A model generated the notes under the pieces. It made no database searches, was not told the origin of the DNA, and saw nothing but the letters and a program-made list of their open reading frames with translations. A DNA stretch of 64,000 nucleotides, from NCBI RefSeq assembly GCF_000725125.1, contig NZ_JFCB01000016.1, positions 1 through 64,000 on the forward strand. The letters run 5' to 3'. Source of the DNA: Streptomyces toyocaensis. Lineage in GTDB: Bacteria > Actinomycetota > Actinomycetes > Streptomycetales > Streptomycetaceae. The position numbers and the translations under genes were made by a program. Of the stretch, positions 34,509 through 43,644 are shown piece by piece; the stretch's first letter is position 1, and each line of letters begins with the position of its first letter.

Positions 34509-35774
34509 CTAGGCTCCGAGGCTCTCCAGCGGCACGTGCGGGTCCGCCAGGGCCTCGGTGTCCACCGGGGCCCCGCTCCGGATCAGTGCCTGGATCGGAT
34601 CCGTGACATCCCACACATTCACGTTCATCCCCGCGAGCACGCGCCCTTCCTTCACCCAGAACGCGATGAACTCGCGCTTGCCGGCGTCGCCCCGGACGAC
34701 CACCTGGTCGTAGGAACCGGGCGGCGCCCACCCCGAGTACTCCATCCCCAGGTCGTACTGGTCGGTGAAGAAGTAGGGGATGCGGTCGTAGGTCTCGTCC
34801 CGGCCCAGCATGGAGCGGGCCGCCGCCGGGCCGCCGTTGAGGGCGTTGGCCCAGTGCTCCACGCGCAGCCGCGTGTCGAACAGGGCGTGCGGGAAGGACG
34901 CGACGTCGCCGGCGGCGTAGATGTCCGGGTCGGACGTGCGCAGCCGCGTGTCGACGAGGACGCCGCCGCCGGCCTCGCGGTCCGCGAGTTCCAGGCCCGC
35001 CGCCTCGGCCAGCCAGACGCGCGGGGCGGCGCCGATCGCCGCGAGGACGGCGTGCGCCGGGTGCTCCTCGCCGTCGTCGGTGCGGGCCGCGAGGACCATG
35101 CCGTCCTGGCCGGTGATCTCGGTGAGCGTGGCGCCGAAGTGGAAGCGGACGCCGTGCTCGCGGTGCAGCTCGGCGAAGAGCTGCCCGAGCTCGGGACCGA
35201 GGACCGAGTGCAGCGGGGTCTGTCCCCGGTGGACGACGGTGACCTCCGCGCCGTACTGGCGGGCCGCGGCCGCGATCTCCAGGCCGATCCAGCCGGCGCC
35301 CGCGATCACCAGGTGGCCGTTGTCCCGGCCGAGGGAGGCGAGGACGCCCTTGAGGCGCTCGGAGTGGGCGAGACGGCGCAGGTGGTGGACGCCCGCGAGG
35401 TCCGTGCCCGGGACGTCCAGGCGGCGCGGTTCGGCGCCGGTGGCGAGCAGCAGCTTGTCGTAGCGGACGGTGGTGCCGTCGTCGCCGAAGCGGACCGTCT
35501 TCGCGGCGCGGTCCACGGCGTCGACGGTCTGGCCGAGGTGCAGCTCGATGTCGTGGCGCGCGTACCAGGCGGGCTCGTGCACGAAGACGCTGTCGCGGGC
35601 GTCCTTGCCGAGGAGGTAGCCCTTGGACAGGGGCGGACGCTCGTACGGGTGGTCGCGTTCGTCGCAGATCAGTATCACGCGGCCGGTGAAGCCCTCCGCT
35701 CTCAGCGTCTCGGCCGCCTTGGCGCCGGCCAGTCCGCCTCCGACGATGACGAAAGTCTGATCCGCGTCGACCAC
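34509..35774 (-). CDS. NAD(P)H-dependent FAD oxidoreductase (ferredoxin-reductase-like)
   Basis: A 421-residue flavoprotein. FAD binding: FVIVGGGLAGAKAAETL at residues 8-24; YERPPLSKGYL, typical of oxygenase-coupled ferredoxin reductases; LLLATGA; NAD binding GAGWIGLEIAAAA around residues 157-169; and YAAGDVASFP. It would pass electrons from NAD(P)H to a ferredoxin. No ferredoxin or P450 gene is adjacent. GAGGAGG precedes the GTG start. It lies between dgt and dnaG in the same direction, 66 bases from dnaG. Confidence 0.88.
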   Translation of the reverse strand: MVDADQTFVIVGGGLAGAKAAETLRAEGFTGRVILICDERDHPYERPPLSKGYLLGKDARDSVFVHEPAWYARHDIELHLGQTVDAVDRAAKTVRFGDDGTTVRYDKLLLATGAEPRRLDVPGTDLAGVHHLRRLAHSERLKGVLASLGRDNGHLVIAGAGWIGLEIAAAARQYGAEVTVVHRGQTPLHSVLGPELGQLFAELHREHGVRFHFGATLTEITGQDGMVLAARTDDGEEHPAHAVLAAIGAAPRVWLAEAAGLELADREAGGGVLVDTRLRTSDPDIYAAGDVASFPHALFDTRLRVEHWANALNGGPAAARSMLGRDETYDRIPYFFTDQYDLGMEYSGWAPPGSYDQVVVRGDAGKREFIAFWVKEGRVLAGMNVNVWDVTDPIQALIRSGAPVDTEALADPHVPLESLGA

Positions 35775-35866
35775 GTGATGCCTCCTCGTAACGGTGTAGC
35801 CACCTGCGAGCGTCCCGCACGCCGGATGATCCCGGAAGGGGGAGTGACCCGATCAGGCCAAGCGGC

Positions 35867-37177
35867 TCACGACTGCCCCGTGAGCCGGGCGTGCAGCGAG
35901 CGGGCCGAGGCGTCCGTGAGGGACGCGATCTGGTCGACGACGACCCTCTTGCGGGCGCGGTCGTCCGGGGCCCGGTCGAACAGGGTGCGGAACTGGGGGT
36001 CGAGGCCGTCGGGTGCGCGGGCGGTGAGCGCCTCGGCGAGTTCGGCGACGACGACCCGCTGGTCGGCGCGGAGCCGTTCCTGCTCGGCGCGCTGCATGAC
36101 GTACCGGTCGGCGACCGCCTTCAGGACCGCGCACTCCATGCGGGTGCTGCGCGGGACGACCAGTTCGGCCCCGTACCGGGTGAGGCGGCCGCCTCCGAAG
36201 GCCTGCCGGGTGGCGCCCTCCGCGGCGAGGCAGAAGCGGCCGATGAGCTGGCTGGTGGCGTCCTTGAGGCGGGCCTGGGCGACGGCGGTGCCGTCGTAGC
36301 CGTGCGGCCACCACTCCTGGGCGAGGAGACGGTCGAGGGCCTCGGCCAGTTCGGCGGGGTCGGTGCCCGCGGGGACGTACCGCCCCACGGCGACGGCGAA
36401 GACCGCCTGGCGTTCGGGTTCGGCGTGCAGGCAGTTGGGGTCGATGTGGCCCGCGTGCAGGCCGTCCTCCACGTCGTGCACCGAGTAGGCGACGTCGTCG
36501 GACCAGTCCATGACCTGGGCCTCGAAGCACGTGCGGGCGCCGGGGGCGCCCTTGCGGACCCAGTCGAAGACGGGACGGTCGTCCTCGTAGACCCCGAACT
36601 TCGGTGAGGCCTGGTCGGTGGGGTGGGCGCCGCGCGGCCAGGGGTACTTGGTGGCCGCGTCGAGGGCGGCGCGGGTGAGGTTGAGGCCGACGGAGCCCTC
36701 GGGGGTGAACCGCTTGGGTTCGATGCGCGTGAGGAGGCGGAGCGACTGGGCGTTGCCCTCGAAGCCGCCGCAGTCCTCCGCGAACTCGTTCAGCGCCTGC
36801 TCGCCGTTGTGCCCGAAGGGCGGGTGGCCCAGGTCGTGGGAGAGGCAGGCGGCCTCGACGAGGTCGGGGTCGCAGCCGAGGGCGGCGCCGAGCTCGCGGC
36901 CGACCTGGGCGCATTCGAGGGAGTGAGTGAGGCGGGTGCGGGGGCTGGCGTCCCACATCTGGCTGTGCTCCCCCGGCGTGACGACCTGCGTCTTCCCGGC
37001 GAGGCGGCGCAGGGACGCGGAGTGCAGCACGCGCGCGCGGTCGCGCTGGAAGGCGGTGCGGCCGGGCCGTTTGTCGGGTTCGGCGGCCCAGCGCTCGACG
37101 TCCGACGGGTCGTATCCGGCGGGCGGGACGTGGTTCTCGTACGGCGTCGCGGGTGTGTCGGATGTGATGCCTTCCAT
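35867..37177 (-). CDS. dgt: Deoxyguanosinetriphosphate triphosphohydrolase-like protein
   Basis: A 436-residue HD-domain hydrolase that removes triphosphate from dGTP or related dNTPs. Motifs: RTRLTHSLECAQVGRELG (about 79-96), LSHDLGHPPFGHNGE (the HD pair and following His, about 114-128), and VMDWSDDVAYSVHDVED (about 237-253). The length fits the dGTPase subgroup of actinobacteria. The ribosome-binding site is weak. It precedes the FAD reductase and dnaG on the same strand with 92 bases of spacer. Confidence 0.92.
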   Translation of the reverse strand: MEGITSDTPATPYENHVPPAGYDPSDVERWAAEPDKRPGRTAFQRDRARVLHSASLRRLAGKTQVVTPGEHSQMWDASPRTRLTHSLECAQVGRELGAALGCDPDLVEAACLSHDLGHPPFGHNGEQALNEFAEDCGGFEGNAQSLRLLTRIEPKRFTPEGSVGLNLTRAALDAATKYPWPRGAHPTDQASPKFGVYEDDRPVFDWVRKGAPGARTCFEAQVMDWSDDVAYSVHDVEDGLHAGHIDPNCLHAEPERQAVFAVAVGRYVPAGTDPAELAEALDRLLAQEWWPHGYDGTAVAQARLKDATSQLIGRFCLAAEGATRQAFGGGRLTRYGAELVVPRSTRMECAVLKAVADRYVMQRAEQERLRADQRVVVAELAEALTARAPDGLDPQFRTLFDRAPDDRARKRVVVDQIASLTDASARSLHARLTGQS

Positions 37178-37226
37178 GCACCGACAGTAGCCCCGGCCGC
37201 TGACATCCCGGGCGGCGGTGGTCGCG

Positions 37227-37997
37227 TCACGCCGTCAGGAGGGCGGCCGGTGCGGTGACCGGGGGCCCGGAGCGGAGGGCCTGGTCGTAGCGGTGCAGGA
37301 CGAGGCGTGCCATGGCGGGGTGGGTGCCGAGGGGGGCGGCGGCGATGCCGGGGGCCGCCGCGGCGGACTCCGTGGCGAAGCGGCCGGGTGCGGTGAAGCA
37401 GGAGGCGACGGCCAGGCGGGAGCGGCCCCGCGCGGCCAGGGCGCGCAGGGCGTCGGGCACGGTGGGGGCGGCGGCGGAGGCGTAGGCGGGGACGACGGGG
37501 ACGCCGAGCCGTTCAGCGAGCAGCCGCGCGGTGCGGCGGGTGTCGGCCCTCGCCTCCGGGTCGCGGGATCCGGCGGCGGCGAGCACGACGCCGCTCGCGC
37601 GCCGGGCGGCCGCGTCCGCGGGCGCGCGCCAGCCGGCCTCGGTGAGGCGGGCGTGCAGGGCGTCCACGAGCAGGGGGTGCGGGCCGAGGGGTGCGGCCAC
37701 GCGCGTGTGCGGGCGCGCCCCGGCGGCCATCTCGGGGATGTCCCGCTTGACGTGGTGGCCCCGGCTGAGCAGCAGCGGCACGAGGACGGCCGCCCCGGTG
37801 CCGTGCGCGTCCAGCCCGGCGAGGGTGTCGGGCAGCAGGGGCGCGTTGAGCTCGATGTGGCCCAGGTGCACGGCCAGCGCGGGGCGCAGTGCGCGGACCC
37901 CGTCCAGGAGCTGCCGTACGGTGGCGAGCGCGCGCGGGTCGCGGCTGCCGTGGGCCACGACGACGAGAGCGGGCGGGGTGGTGGTGTACGCCGTCAT
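37227..37997 (-). CDS. Sirohydrochlorin/cobalt chelatase-like protein with duplicated half
   Basis: A 256-residue protein of the CbiX/SirB family, which inserts iron or cobalt into sirohydrochlorin. The first half is intact: VVVAHGSRDP (H16) and LLLSRGHHVKRDIP (H81/H82) supply the metal-binding His residues. The second half repeats the pattern as VLAAAGSRDPEA, with Ala142 in place of the His, and PGRFATES without the second His, so only the first half should be catalytic. Nearby nitrite reductase (48.4-52.6 kb) needs siroheme, the product of this chemistry. ATG at 37997. Confidence 0.85.
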   Translation of the reverse strand: MTAYTTTPPALVVVAHGSRDPRALATVRQLLDGVRALRPALAVHLGHIELNAPLLPDTLAGLDAHGTGAAVLVPLLLSRGHHVKRDIPEMAAGARPHTRVAAPLGPHPLLVDALHARLTEAGWRAPADAAARRASGVVLAAAGSRDPEARADTRRTARLLAERLGVPVVPAYASAAAPTVPDALRALAARGRSRLAVASCFTAPGRFATESAAAAPGIAAAPLGTHPAMARLVLHRYDQALRSGPPVTAPAALLTA

Positions 37998-38210
37998 GCA
38001 CCGATCGTGGCGGCGGCACGTTGCCTCCCCGTTGCGCGTGCGTGTCGGGTGTTTTCCGGCGGTTCACCACGGGGACGGCGGCGGGTGTGAGGCCGTTCCG
38101 CCGGTGGCGTCGTCCGGCGGCGTGAAGCCGGTCACAGGGCGGGCGGTGAACCGCGGGGCGCGGTGGGGCGTCTCTCCGGGTCGAGGACCGACCGGGAGGG
38201 GCCCGTGGCG

Positions 38211-38915
38211 ATGCGCCGTTTCGCAGTGCGCCGTCCGCGTCTGCCGCGTACCCGTGCGGGGCGGCGGCGGCTGGTGCGGGCGGTGGTGGCGGTGTGCGTG
38301 CTCGCCCTGCTCCCGGCGACCTGGCTGCGGCTGACGACGGGCGACCGGCTGCGCTCCGCCGCCGACGTGCCGCGCACCGGGGTGGCCGTGGTCTTCGGGG
38401 CGGGCCTGTGGGAGGGGGAGCCCTCGCCGTACCTCGCGCACCGGCTGGACGCGGCGGCGGAGCTGTACCGCGCGGGGCGGATCGAGGTGGTGCTGGTCAC
38501 GGGCGACAACAGCCGCGAGGACTACGACGAGCCCGACGCGATGCGCGCGTACCTCACCCGGCACGGCGTCCCCGACGCGCGGATCGTCAGCGACTACGCG
38601 GGCTTCGACACCTGGGACTCCTGCGTCCGCGCCAAGAGGATCTTCGGCGTGGACCGGGCCGTGCTGATCAGCCAGGCCTTCCACATCCGCCGCGCGGTGG
38701 CGCTGTGCGAGGCGGCCGGCGTCTCCGCGCACGGCGTCGGCGTCGCCGAACCGCACGACGCCACCTGGTACTTCGGGGGCGTCCGGGAGGTCGTCGCGGC
38801 CGGGAAGGCGGCGCTGGACGCGGCGGTCCGCCCGGATCCGCGGTTCCTGGGCCCCCGGGAGACGGGGGTCGAGCGGGCCCTGGCACAGGCCCGCGCGGAC
38901 CGGACACGACGCTGA
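38211..38915 (+). CDS. SanA/ElyC-type DUF218 membrane protein
   Basis: A 234-residue protein with a basic N-terminus, one membrane helix (about 24-42) and an exported DUF218 domain: VAVVFGAGLW...PSPYLAHRLDAAAELYRAGR, LVTGDN, MRAYLTRHGVP, and LISQAFHIRRA. The family (SanA, YdcF) affects envelope permeability and vancomycin sensitivity in other bacteria; its chemistry is unsettled. The ATG at 38211 follows GGGAGGGG at about nine bases; a longer GTG start at 38205 or 38163 is possible. Confidence 0.8.
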   Translation: MRRFAVRRPRLPRTRAGRRRLVRAVVAVCVLALLPATWLRLTTGDRLRSAADVPRTGVAVVFGAGLWEGEPSPYLAHRLDAAAELYRAGRIEVVLVTGDNSREDYDEPDAMRAYLTRHGVPDARIVSDYAGFDTWDSCVRAKRIFGVDRAVLISQAFHIRRAVALCEAAGVSAHGVGVAEPHDATWYFGGVREVVAAGKAALDAAVRPDPRFLGPRETGVERALAQARADRTRR

Positions 38916-38946
38916 CCGGCCGCGCACATCACGGTGTGCTCACTCC

Positions 38947-39195
38947 ATGGCGGACACGACGCGCATCACGGTGACGCTCCCCACGGAGCAGGTCGCCGAA
39001 CTGAAGAAGCTCACCGACAACGTCTCCGGCTACGTCGCCGAAGCGGTGGCGCGTCAGCTGCGCCACGAGCTCCTCGGCGCCGACCTGCTGCGCCATCAGG
39101 AGGAGTACGGAGCCTTCACCGACGAGGAGCTGGCCGAGGCCCGCTCCCGGATCTTCGGGGGCCCGGATGCCCATGGCTCCCAGAGCGTGGCGTGA
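38947..39195 (+). CDS. CopG-type antitoxin of a broken toxin-antitoxin pair
   Basis: An 82-residue protein with a ribbon-helix-helix N-terminus (TRITVTLPTEQVAELKKLT) and an acidic C-terminal tail, the usual layout of a DNA-binding antitoxin whose tail blocks its toxin. The reading frame is intact. The expected PIN toxin frame follows only as a C-terminal fragment (39276-39434), so the antitoxin seems to be an orphan. It may still repress its own promoter or counter related toxins elsewhere. Confidence 0.7.
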   Translation: MADTTRITVTLPTEQVAELKKLTDNVSGYVAEAVARQLRHELLGADLLRHQEEYGAFTDEELAEARSRIFGGPDAHGSQSVA

Positions 39196-39275
39196 ACGTG
39201 CACGCAGATTTCTCGCGATGTTCCAGGTCTTCCACGGTATGGGTGCGGACGTCGTCGTCGGGGCCGACACCATCG

Positions 39276-39434
39276 TGGCTCAAGGCCGCGGGCCTGCACG
39301 GGCACAAGTACGCGATCGACGCGACGGTGGCCGAGACGGCACTGCGCCAGCCGGGCCCGGTGGCCGTACTGACGTCCGACGTCGACGACATGTCCCGGCT
39401 GTGTGGTGACCGTGTCCGGCTGATCGGCATCTGA
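39276..39434 (+). pseudogene. Remnant of a PIN-domain toxin
   Basis: In the plus frame ending at the TGA of 39432-39434, about 50 residues match the C-terminal half of a PIN nuclease: WLKAAGLHGHKYAIDATVAETAL and AVLTSDVDDMSRL, holding two of the conserved acidic positions. No start codon or N-terminal acidic strand (DTN/DAS type) precedes it in this frame, and the upstream bases are out of frame with the antitoxin. A deletion or frameshift that removed the N-terminal half is the simplest reading. Confidence 0.6.
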
Positions 39435-39480
39435 GCGGGCCGCCGCCTCACCGCGGGCCGAGGGCGGCGGGGAGGTCGCC

Positions 39481-39518
39481 GTACCGGGCGTGTAACAGGG
39501 GTCGGCGTGCCGCGTAAC
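39481..39518. promoter_or_regulatory. GlnR-like box upstream of nasA
   Basis: GTACC, GTAAC, CGGCG and GTAAC start exactly 11 bases apart (39481, 39492, 39503, 39514), matching the gTnAC-n6-GaAAC-n6 spacing of GlnR sites; three of the four half-sites fit. The ATG of nasA is 24 bases downstream. GlnR activation of nitrate genes under nitrogen limitation is known in Streptomyces. Confidence 0.55.
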
Positions 39519-39541
39519 ACCGGCCGCGCAGGGTGAACCGC

Positions 39542-41788
39542 ATGCAGAACACCGTGACGCCCACGCACTGCCCCTACTGCGCGCTGCAGTGCGGGATGAA
39601 TCTCACGCCGGCCCCGGACGGGACGGGCGTCGAGGTGAGTGAGCGCGCGGACTTCCCGGTGAACCGGGGGGCGCTGTGCGGGAAGGGGCGTACGGCACCG
39701 GCCGTCCTGTCGTCGGCCGTACGGCTGACCTCGCCGCTGGTGCGGTCCGAGGGGGGCGCGCTGGTGCCGGCCTCCTGGGAGGAGGCGCTGGACCGGGTCG
39801 CCGAGGGGCTGGGGCGCATCCGGGCGCGGTACGGGGCGGACGCGGTCGGGGTGTTCGGCGGGGGCGGGCTGACCAACGAGAAGGCGTACAGCCTCGGGAA
39901 GTTCGCCCGGGTGGTGCTGGGCACCTCCCAGATCGACTACAACGGCCGGTTCTGCATGTCCTCGGCGGCGGCGGCGGGGGCCAGGGCCTTCGGTCTCGAC
40001 CGTGGGCTGCCGTTCCCGCTGGAGGACATCCCGAGGACCGGCTGCGTGATCCTCGTCGGGTCGAACCCGGTGGAGACCATGCCCCCGTTCCTGCGGTACG
40101 TCACCGAACTGAAGCAGAACGGCGGCACGCTGATCGTGGTCGATCCGCGCCGTACGCGGACCGCCGAGCAGGCCGATCTGCACCTGGCGCCGCGCCCCGG
40201 CACGGACCTGGCACTGGCGCTGGGGATGCTGCACCTGGTGGTCGCCGAGGGCCGCACCGACGAGGCCTACGTCCGGGAGCGCACCATCGGCTGGGAGGAG
40301 ACCCGGGCCGCCGCGATGGCGCACTGGCCGGAGCACGTGGAGCGGATCACCGGTGTGTCCGTGCCCGCACTGCGGGAGGCGGTCCGCATGTTCTGCGAGC
40401 CCGAGGCCGCGATGGTGCTGACCGCGCGCGGACCGGAGCAGCAGGCCAAGGGCACGGACACGGTGGGCGCGTGGATCAACCTGTGCCTGGCGACGGGGCG
40501 GGCGGGACGGCCGCTGTCCGGCTACGGGTGCCTCACCGGGCAGGGCAACGGGCAGGGCGGGCGCGAACACGGCCAGAAGGCCGACCAGTTGCCCGGTTAC
40601 CGCAAGCTGACCGACCCGGCGGCGCGGGCCCACGTCGCCGGGGTGTGGGGCGTGGACCCCGACACCCTGCCCGGGCCGGGGCGCAGCGCGTACGAACTGC
40701 TCGACGCGCTCGGGGCTGACGTCCGCGCGCTGCTGCTGATGGGCTCCAACCCGGTGGTGTCGGCGCCGCGCGCCGCCCACGTCGAGGAGCGGATCCGCTC
40801 GCTGGACTTCCTGGCGGTGTGCGACGTGGTCCTGTCCGAGACGGCCGCGCTCGCCGACGTCGTCCTGCCGGTGACGCAGTGGGCGGAGGAGACGGGCACG
40901 ACGACGAACCTGGAGGGCCGCGTGCTGCTGCGCCGCCGGGCCCTCGACCCGCCGGAAGGGGTCCGCAGCGACCTGGAGGTCCTGCACGGACTCGCCGCGC
41001 GGCTGGGCGGCGGACGGAACCCGGGGAAGGGCTTCCCGACCGACCCCGAGGAGGTCTTCGAGGAGCTGCGCCGGGCGTCCGCGGGCGGTCCCGCGGACTA
41101 CTCCGGGATCACCTACAGGCGGCTGGCCGAGGAGAACGGCGTCTTCTGGCCGTGCCCGGCGGACGGCCCGCCCGCCGCCGGCTCCGGGCCCCGCCCGGCG
41201 TACGCCGCCGACGCCGAGGACGCCGCCGACCCCGCCGACGCCGAGGACGCCGAGGACGCCGCGCTCGACGCCCTGCCCGACGACCCGGCGCGGGCCGACG
41301 ACCACGACGCCGGCGCCGGCGTCCACCCCGGCACCCCACGCCTGTTCCTCGACCGGTTCGCCACCGGGGACGGGCGGGCGCGGTTCGTGTCCGTGTCGTA
41401 CCGGGCGGCCGCCGAGGAGCCCGATGACGAGTACCCCGTGCTGCTGACCACCGGGCGGGTCGTGGCGCAGTACCAGTCCGGCGCGCAGACCCGGCGGGTC
41501 GACGAGCTGAACGCCGCCGCCCCCGGTCCGTTCGTGGAGCTGCACCCCCGGCTCGCGGAGCGGCTGGGCGCGGCCGAGGGCGACCCGGTGGCCGTGGTGT
41601 CCCGGCGGGGGCGGGCCGTGGCGCCGGCGCGGATCACCACCGCGATCCGCCCCGACACGGTCTTCATGCCGTTCCACTGGCCCGGTGAGGGCCGCGCCAA
41701 CACCCTCACCAACCCGGCCCTCGACCCGGTCTCCCGGATGCCGGAGTTCAAGGCGTGCGCGGTGCGGCTGGAGGCGGTGCGTCCCTGA
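39542..41788 (+). CDS. nasA: Assimilatory nitrate reductase, molybdopterin subunit
   Basis: A 748-residue molybdopterin oxidoreductase that reduces nitrate to nitrite in the cytoplasm. The N-terminal [4Fe-4S] cysteines are CPYCALQC (residues 10-17) and ALCGKG (about 45-50). NGRFCMSSAAAAGARAFG, GSNPVETMPPF and GCLTGQGNGQGGREHG follow, and the C-terminal molydopterin-dinucleotide-binding domain starts at LLTTGRVVAQYQSG. No twin-arginine signal is present. Between residues about 545 and 600 lies an Ala-Asp-Glu-rich insert. AGGG precedes the ATG; a GTG nine bases upstream is also possible. Confidence 0.93.
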   Translation: MQNTVTPTHCPYCALQCGMNLTPAPDGTGVEVSERADFPVNRGALCGKGRTAPAVLSSAVRLTSPLVRSEGGALVPASWEEALDRVAEGLGRIRARYGADAVGVFGGGGLTNEKAYSLGKFARVVLGTSQIDYNGRFCMSSAAAAGARAFGLDRGLPFPLEDIPRTGCVILVGSNPVETMPPFLRYVTELKQNGGTLIVVDPRRTRTAEQADLHLAPRPGTDLALALGMLHLVVAEGRTDEAYVRERTIGWEETRAAAMAHWPEHVERITGVSVPALREAVRMFCEPEAAMVLTARGPEQQAKGTDTVGAWINLCLATGRAGRPLSGYGCLTGQGNGQGGREHGQKADQLPGYRKLTDPAARAHVAGVWGVDPDTLPGPGRSAYELLDALGADVRALLLMGSNPVVSAPRAAHVEERIRSLDFLAVCDVVLSETAALADVVLPVTQWAEETGTTTNLEGRVLLRRRALDPPEGVRSDLEVLHGLAARLGGGRNPGKGFPTDPEEVFEELRRASAGGPADYSGITYRRLAEENGVFWPCPADGPPAAGSGPRPAYAADAEDAADPADAEDAEDAALDALPDDPARADDHDAGAGVHPGTPRLFLDRFATGDGRARFVSVSYRAAAEEPDDEYPVLLTTGRVVAQYQSGAQTRRVDELNAAAPGPFVELHPRLAERLGAAEGDPVAVVSRRGRAVAPARITTAIRPDTVFMPFHWPGEGRANTLTNPALDPVSRMPEFKACAVRLEAVRP

Positions 41789-41807
41789 GCCGCACCGGTA
41801 CGGGCGG

Positions 41808-43454
41808 TCAGGCCACGCCCACCGCGCTCCACGCCGCCGCGACCGCCGCGTACTCCGCGCCGCCCTCGCCGTAGAGGTCCGCGGCCGCCTTCAGGGTGGC
41901 GGTGCGGGCGCCCGCGTAGTCGGTCGACGAGGTCATGTGCACCGTCAGGGCGCGGTACCAGATCGCGCCGAGCCTGTCGCGGCCGATGCCGGTGACCGTC
42001 GAGCCGTCGCAGGTGGGCGAGGCGTGCGCGACGCCGCCCAGGGTCTTCGCGCCGCTGCCCTCGGCGAGCAGGTAGGCGAAGTGGTTGGCGACGCCTGAGG
42101 AGTGGTGGACGTCGAGGTCCTTGACCGAGGTGTCCCAGCAGTCCGCCGACTTGCCGTCCTTCGACGGTTCGTCCATGTACCGCAGGGCGTCCCCGCCGAA
42201 GCCGTCCCGGACGATCTCCTCGCCGATCAGCCAGTCGCCGGGGTCCTCGGCGTTGGCGGCGTGGAACTCCACCAGGGTGCCGAAGATGTCCGAGGTCGCC
42301 TCGTTCAGGCCGCCGGACTCCCCCGAGTAGGTGAGTCCGGCGGTCTTCGACGTCACGCCGTGGGTCATCTCGTGCCCGGCCACGTCCAGCGACACCAGCG
42401 GGCCCATCAGCGTGCCGTCACCGTCGCCGTACGTCATGCAGAAGCAACCGTCGTCCCAGAACGCGTTGTTGTAGTCGTTGCCGTAGTGCACGCGGTTGTA
42501 CGAGCCCTTGCCGTCGCCGGCGATGCCCCGGCGGCCGTGGACGTCCTCGTAGTAGTCCCAGGTGACGTCGGTGCCGTACTGCGCGTCCACCGCGACCGTG
42601 GCCCGGTCGGACACGGTGCCCGTGCCCCAGTGGTTGTCGGCGTCGGTGAGGACGGGGGCCGGGGCCCGGTTCAGGCAGACGACGAGGACGCACAGGTCGG
42701 TCCTGTTGCCCGCGTCGCCGGTGTAGGTGCCGCCCCGGGTGGGGTCCTTCAGCTCGTATCCCGACGCGGAGGGCGTCGTCTCCAGCGGCACCGTGCCGCC
42801 GTAGAGGGACTCGCCGTCGCCGGAGGCGCTCTCGAGACTGTCCCAGGCCTCGATGCGGGCGCCGGTGCGGGCGTCGGTCAGCACGGTCCGGGCGACCGGG
42901 TTGCCGCGGGAGTCCTTCGCGACCGCGTCGGTGCGCCAGGCGAGCCTGGGGGCGCCGTGCAGGGCGTCGACGACCAGCTCGGGCTCGGCGGTGAGGTGCT
43001 CGAGGGTCTCGCCGGGGTGCGCGGCGCGCAGGGCGTCCGCCGCGAGGCCGGCGGCCTCGGGGGCGGCGAGCCCCGGGGTGACGGCCGGCAGGTCGAGGGC
43101 CGCGCGGGTGGCGCGGGTGACGCCGCGGTAGCCGCCGTCGGGGGCCAGGTGGAGCACGAAGTCCCCGCCCAGGACCGGGAGTCGGCGGTAGGTACGGTCG
43201 TAGCGGATGTGCCGGCTGCCGTCCTCGTCGATGACGACGTCCCGGACCGTCGTCCCCTGGGCTGGGGTGAGTCCGAGGGTGCCGGCGCGGTCCGCGAGGA
43301 CGGACGCGGCCTCGGCGACGGCGGCGGCGCGGGTGGGGGGTTCGGCCGCGCCGGCGGTGGTGGGGGAGAGTGCGGCGGCCAGCAGGGCGGCGCTGGTGAC
43401 GGTCACTCCGGCGGTGACGGGACGGGAACCTCGGACATGCCGTAGGGGGCTCAA
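41808..43454 (-). CDS. Secreted M4 (thermolysin-type) metalloprotease
   Basis: A 548-residue preproprotein. A signal peptide (about 1-36, ending TAGAAEP) and a FTP/PepSY-type propeptide precede the M4 catalytic domain. The zinc motif is GHEMTHGV, with the third ligand in GGLNEATSDIFG, and a C-terminal helical domain with HHSSGVANH. It degrades extracellular protein, typically during growth on peptides. The TTG start is supported by AGGAGACCGC just before it. It converges on nasA with only 19 bases between the stop codons. Confidence 0.92.
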   Translation of the reverse strand: MSPLRHVRGSRPVTAGVTVTSAALLAAALSPTTAGAAEPPTRAAAVAEAASVLADRAGTLGLTPAQGTTVRDVVIDEDGSRHIRYDRTYRRLPVLGGDFVLHLAPDGGYRGVTRATRAALDLPAVTPGLAAPEAAGLAADALRAAHPGETLEHLTAEPELVVDALHGAPRLAWRTDAVAKDSRGNPVARTVLTDARTGARIEAWDSLESASGDGESLYGGTVPLETTPSASGYELKDPTRGGTYTGDAGNRTDLCVLVVCLNRAPAPVLTDADNHWGTGTVSDRATVAVDAQYGTDVTWDYYEDVHGRRGIAGDGKGSYNRVHYGNDYNNAFWDDGCFCMTYGDGDGTLMGPLVSLDVAGHEMTHGVTSKTAGLTYSGESGGLNEATSDIFGTLVEFHAANAEDPGDWLIGEEIVRDGFGGDALRYMDEPSKDGKSADCWDTSVKDLDVHHSSGVANHFAYLLAEGSGAKTLGGVAHASPTCDGSTVTGIGRDRLGAIWYRALTVHMTSSTDYAGARTATLKAAADLYGEGGAEYAAVAAAWSAVGVA

Positions 43455-43644
43455 GCGGTCTCCTGGAACGGGCGCCCCGACGCGGGTGGGGGGTGGGGCG
43501 GCGCTGATGTCGACCGCGATTCAAGTGGGCGCGGACATGTCATGTCCATAGCGTGAATGTGCCGGTGTGTGAGGGGTGAGAATCGTTCCTGCAAGGCTCC
43601 GGTGGCGCTTCGGTGCAGAGGGGCTCCGCCGACCGTCCGCGCAG

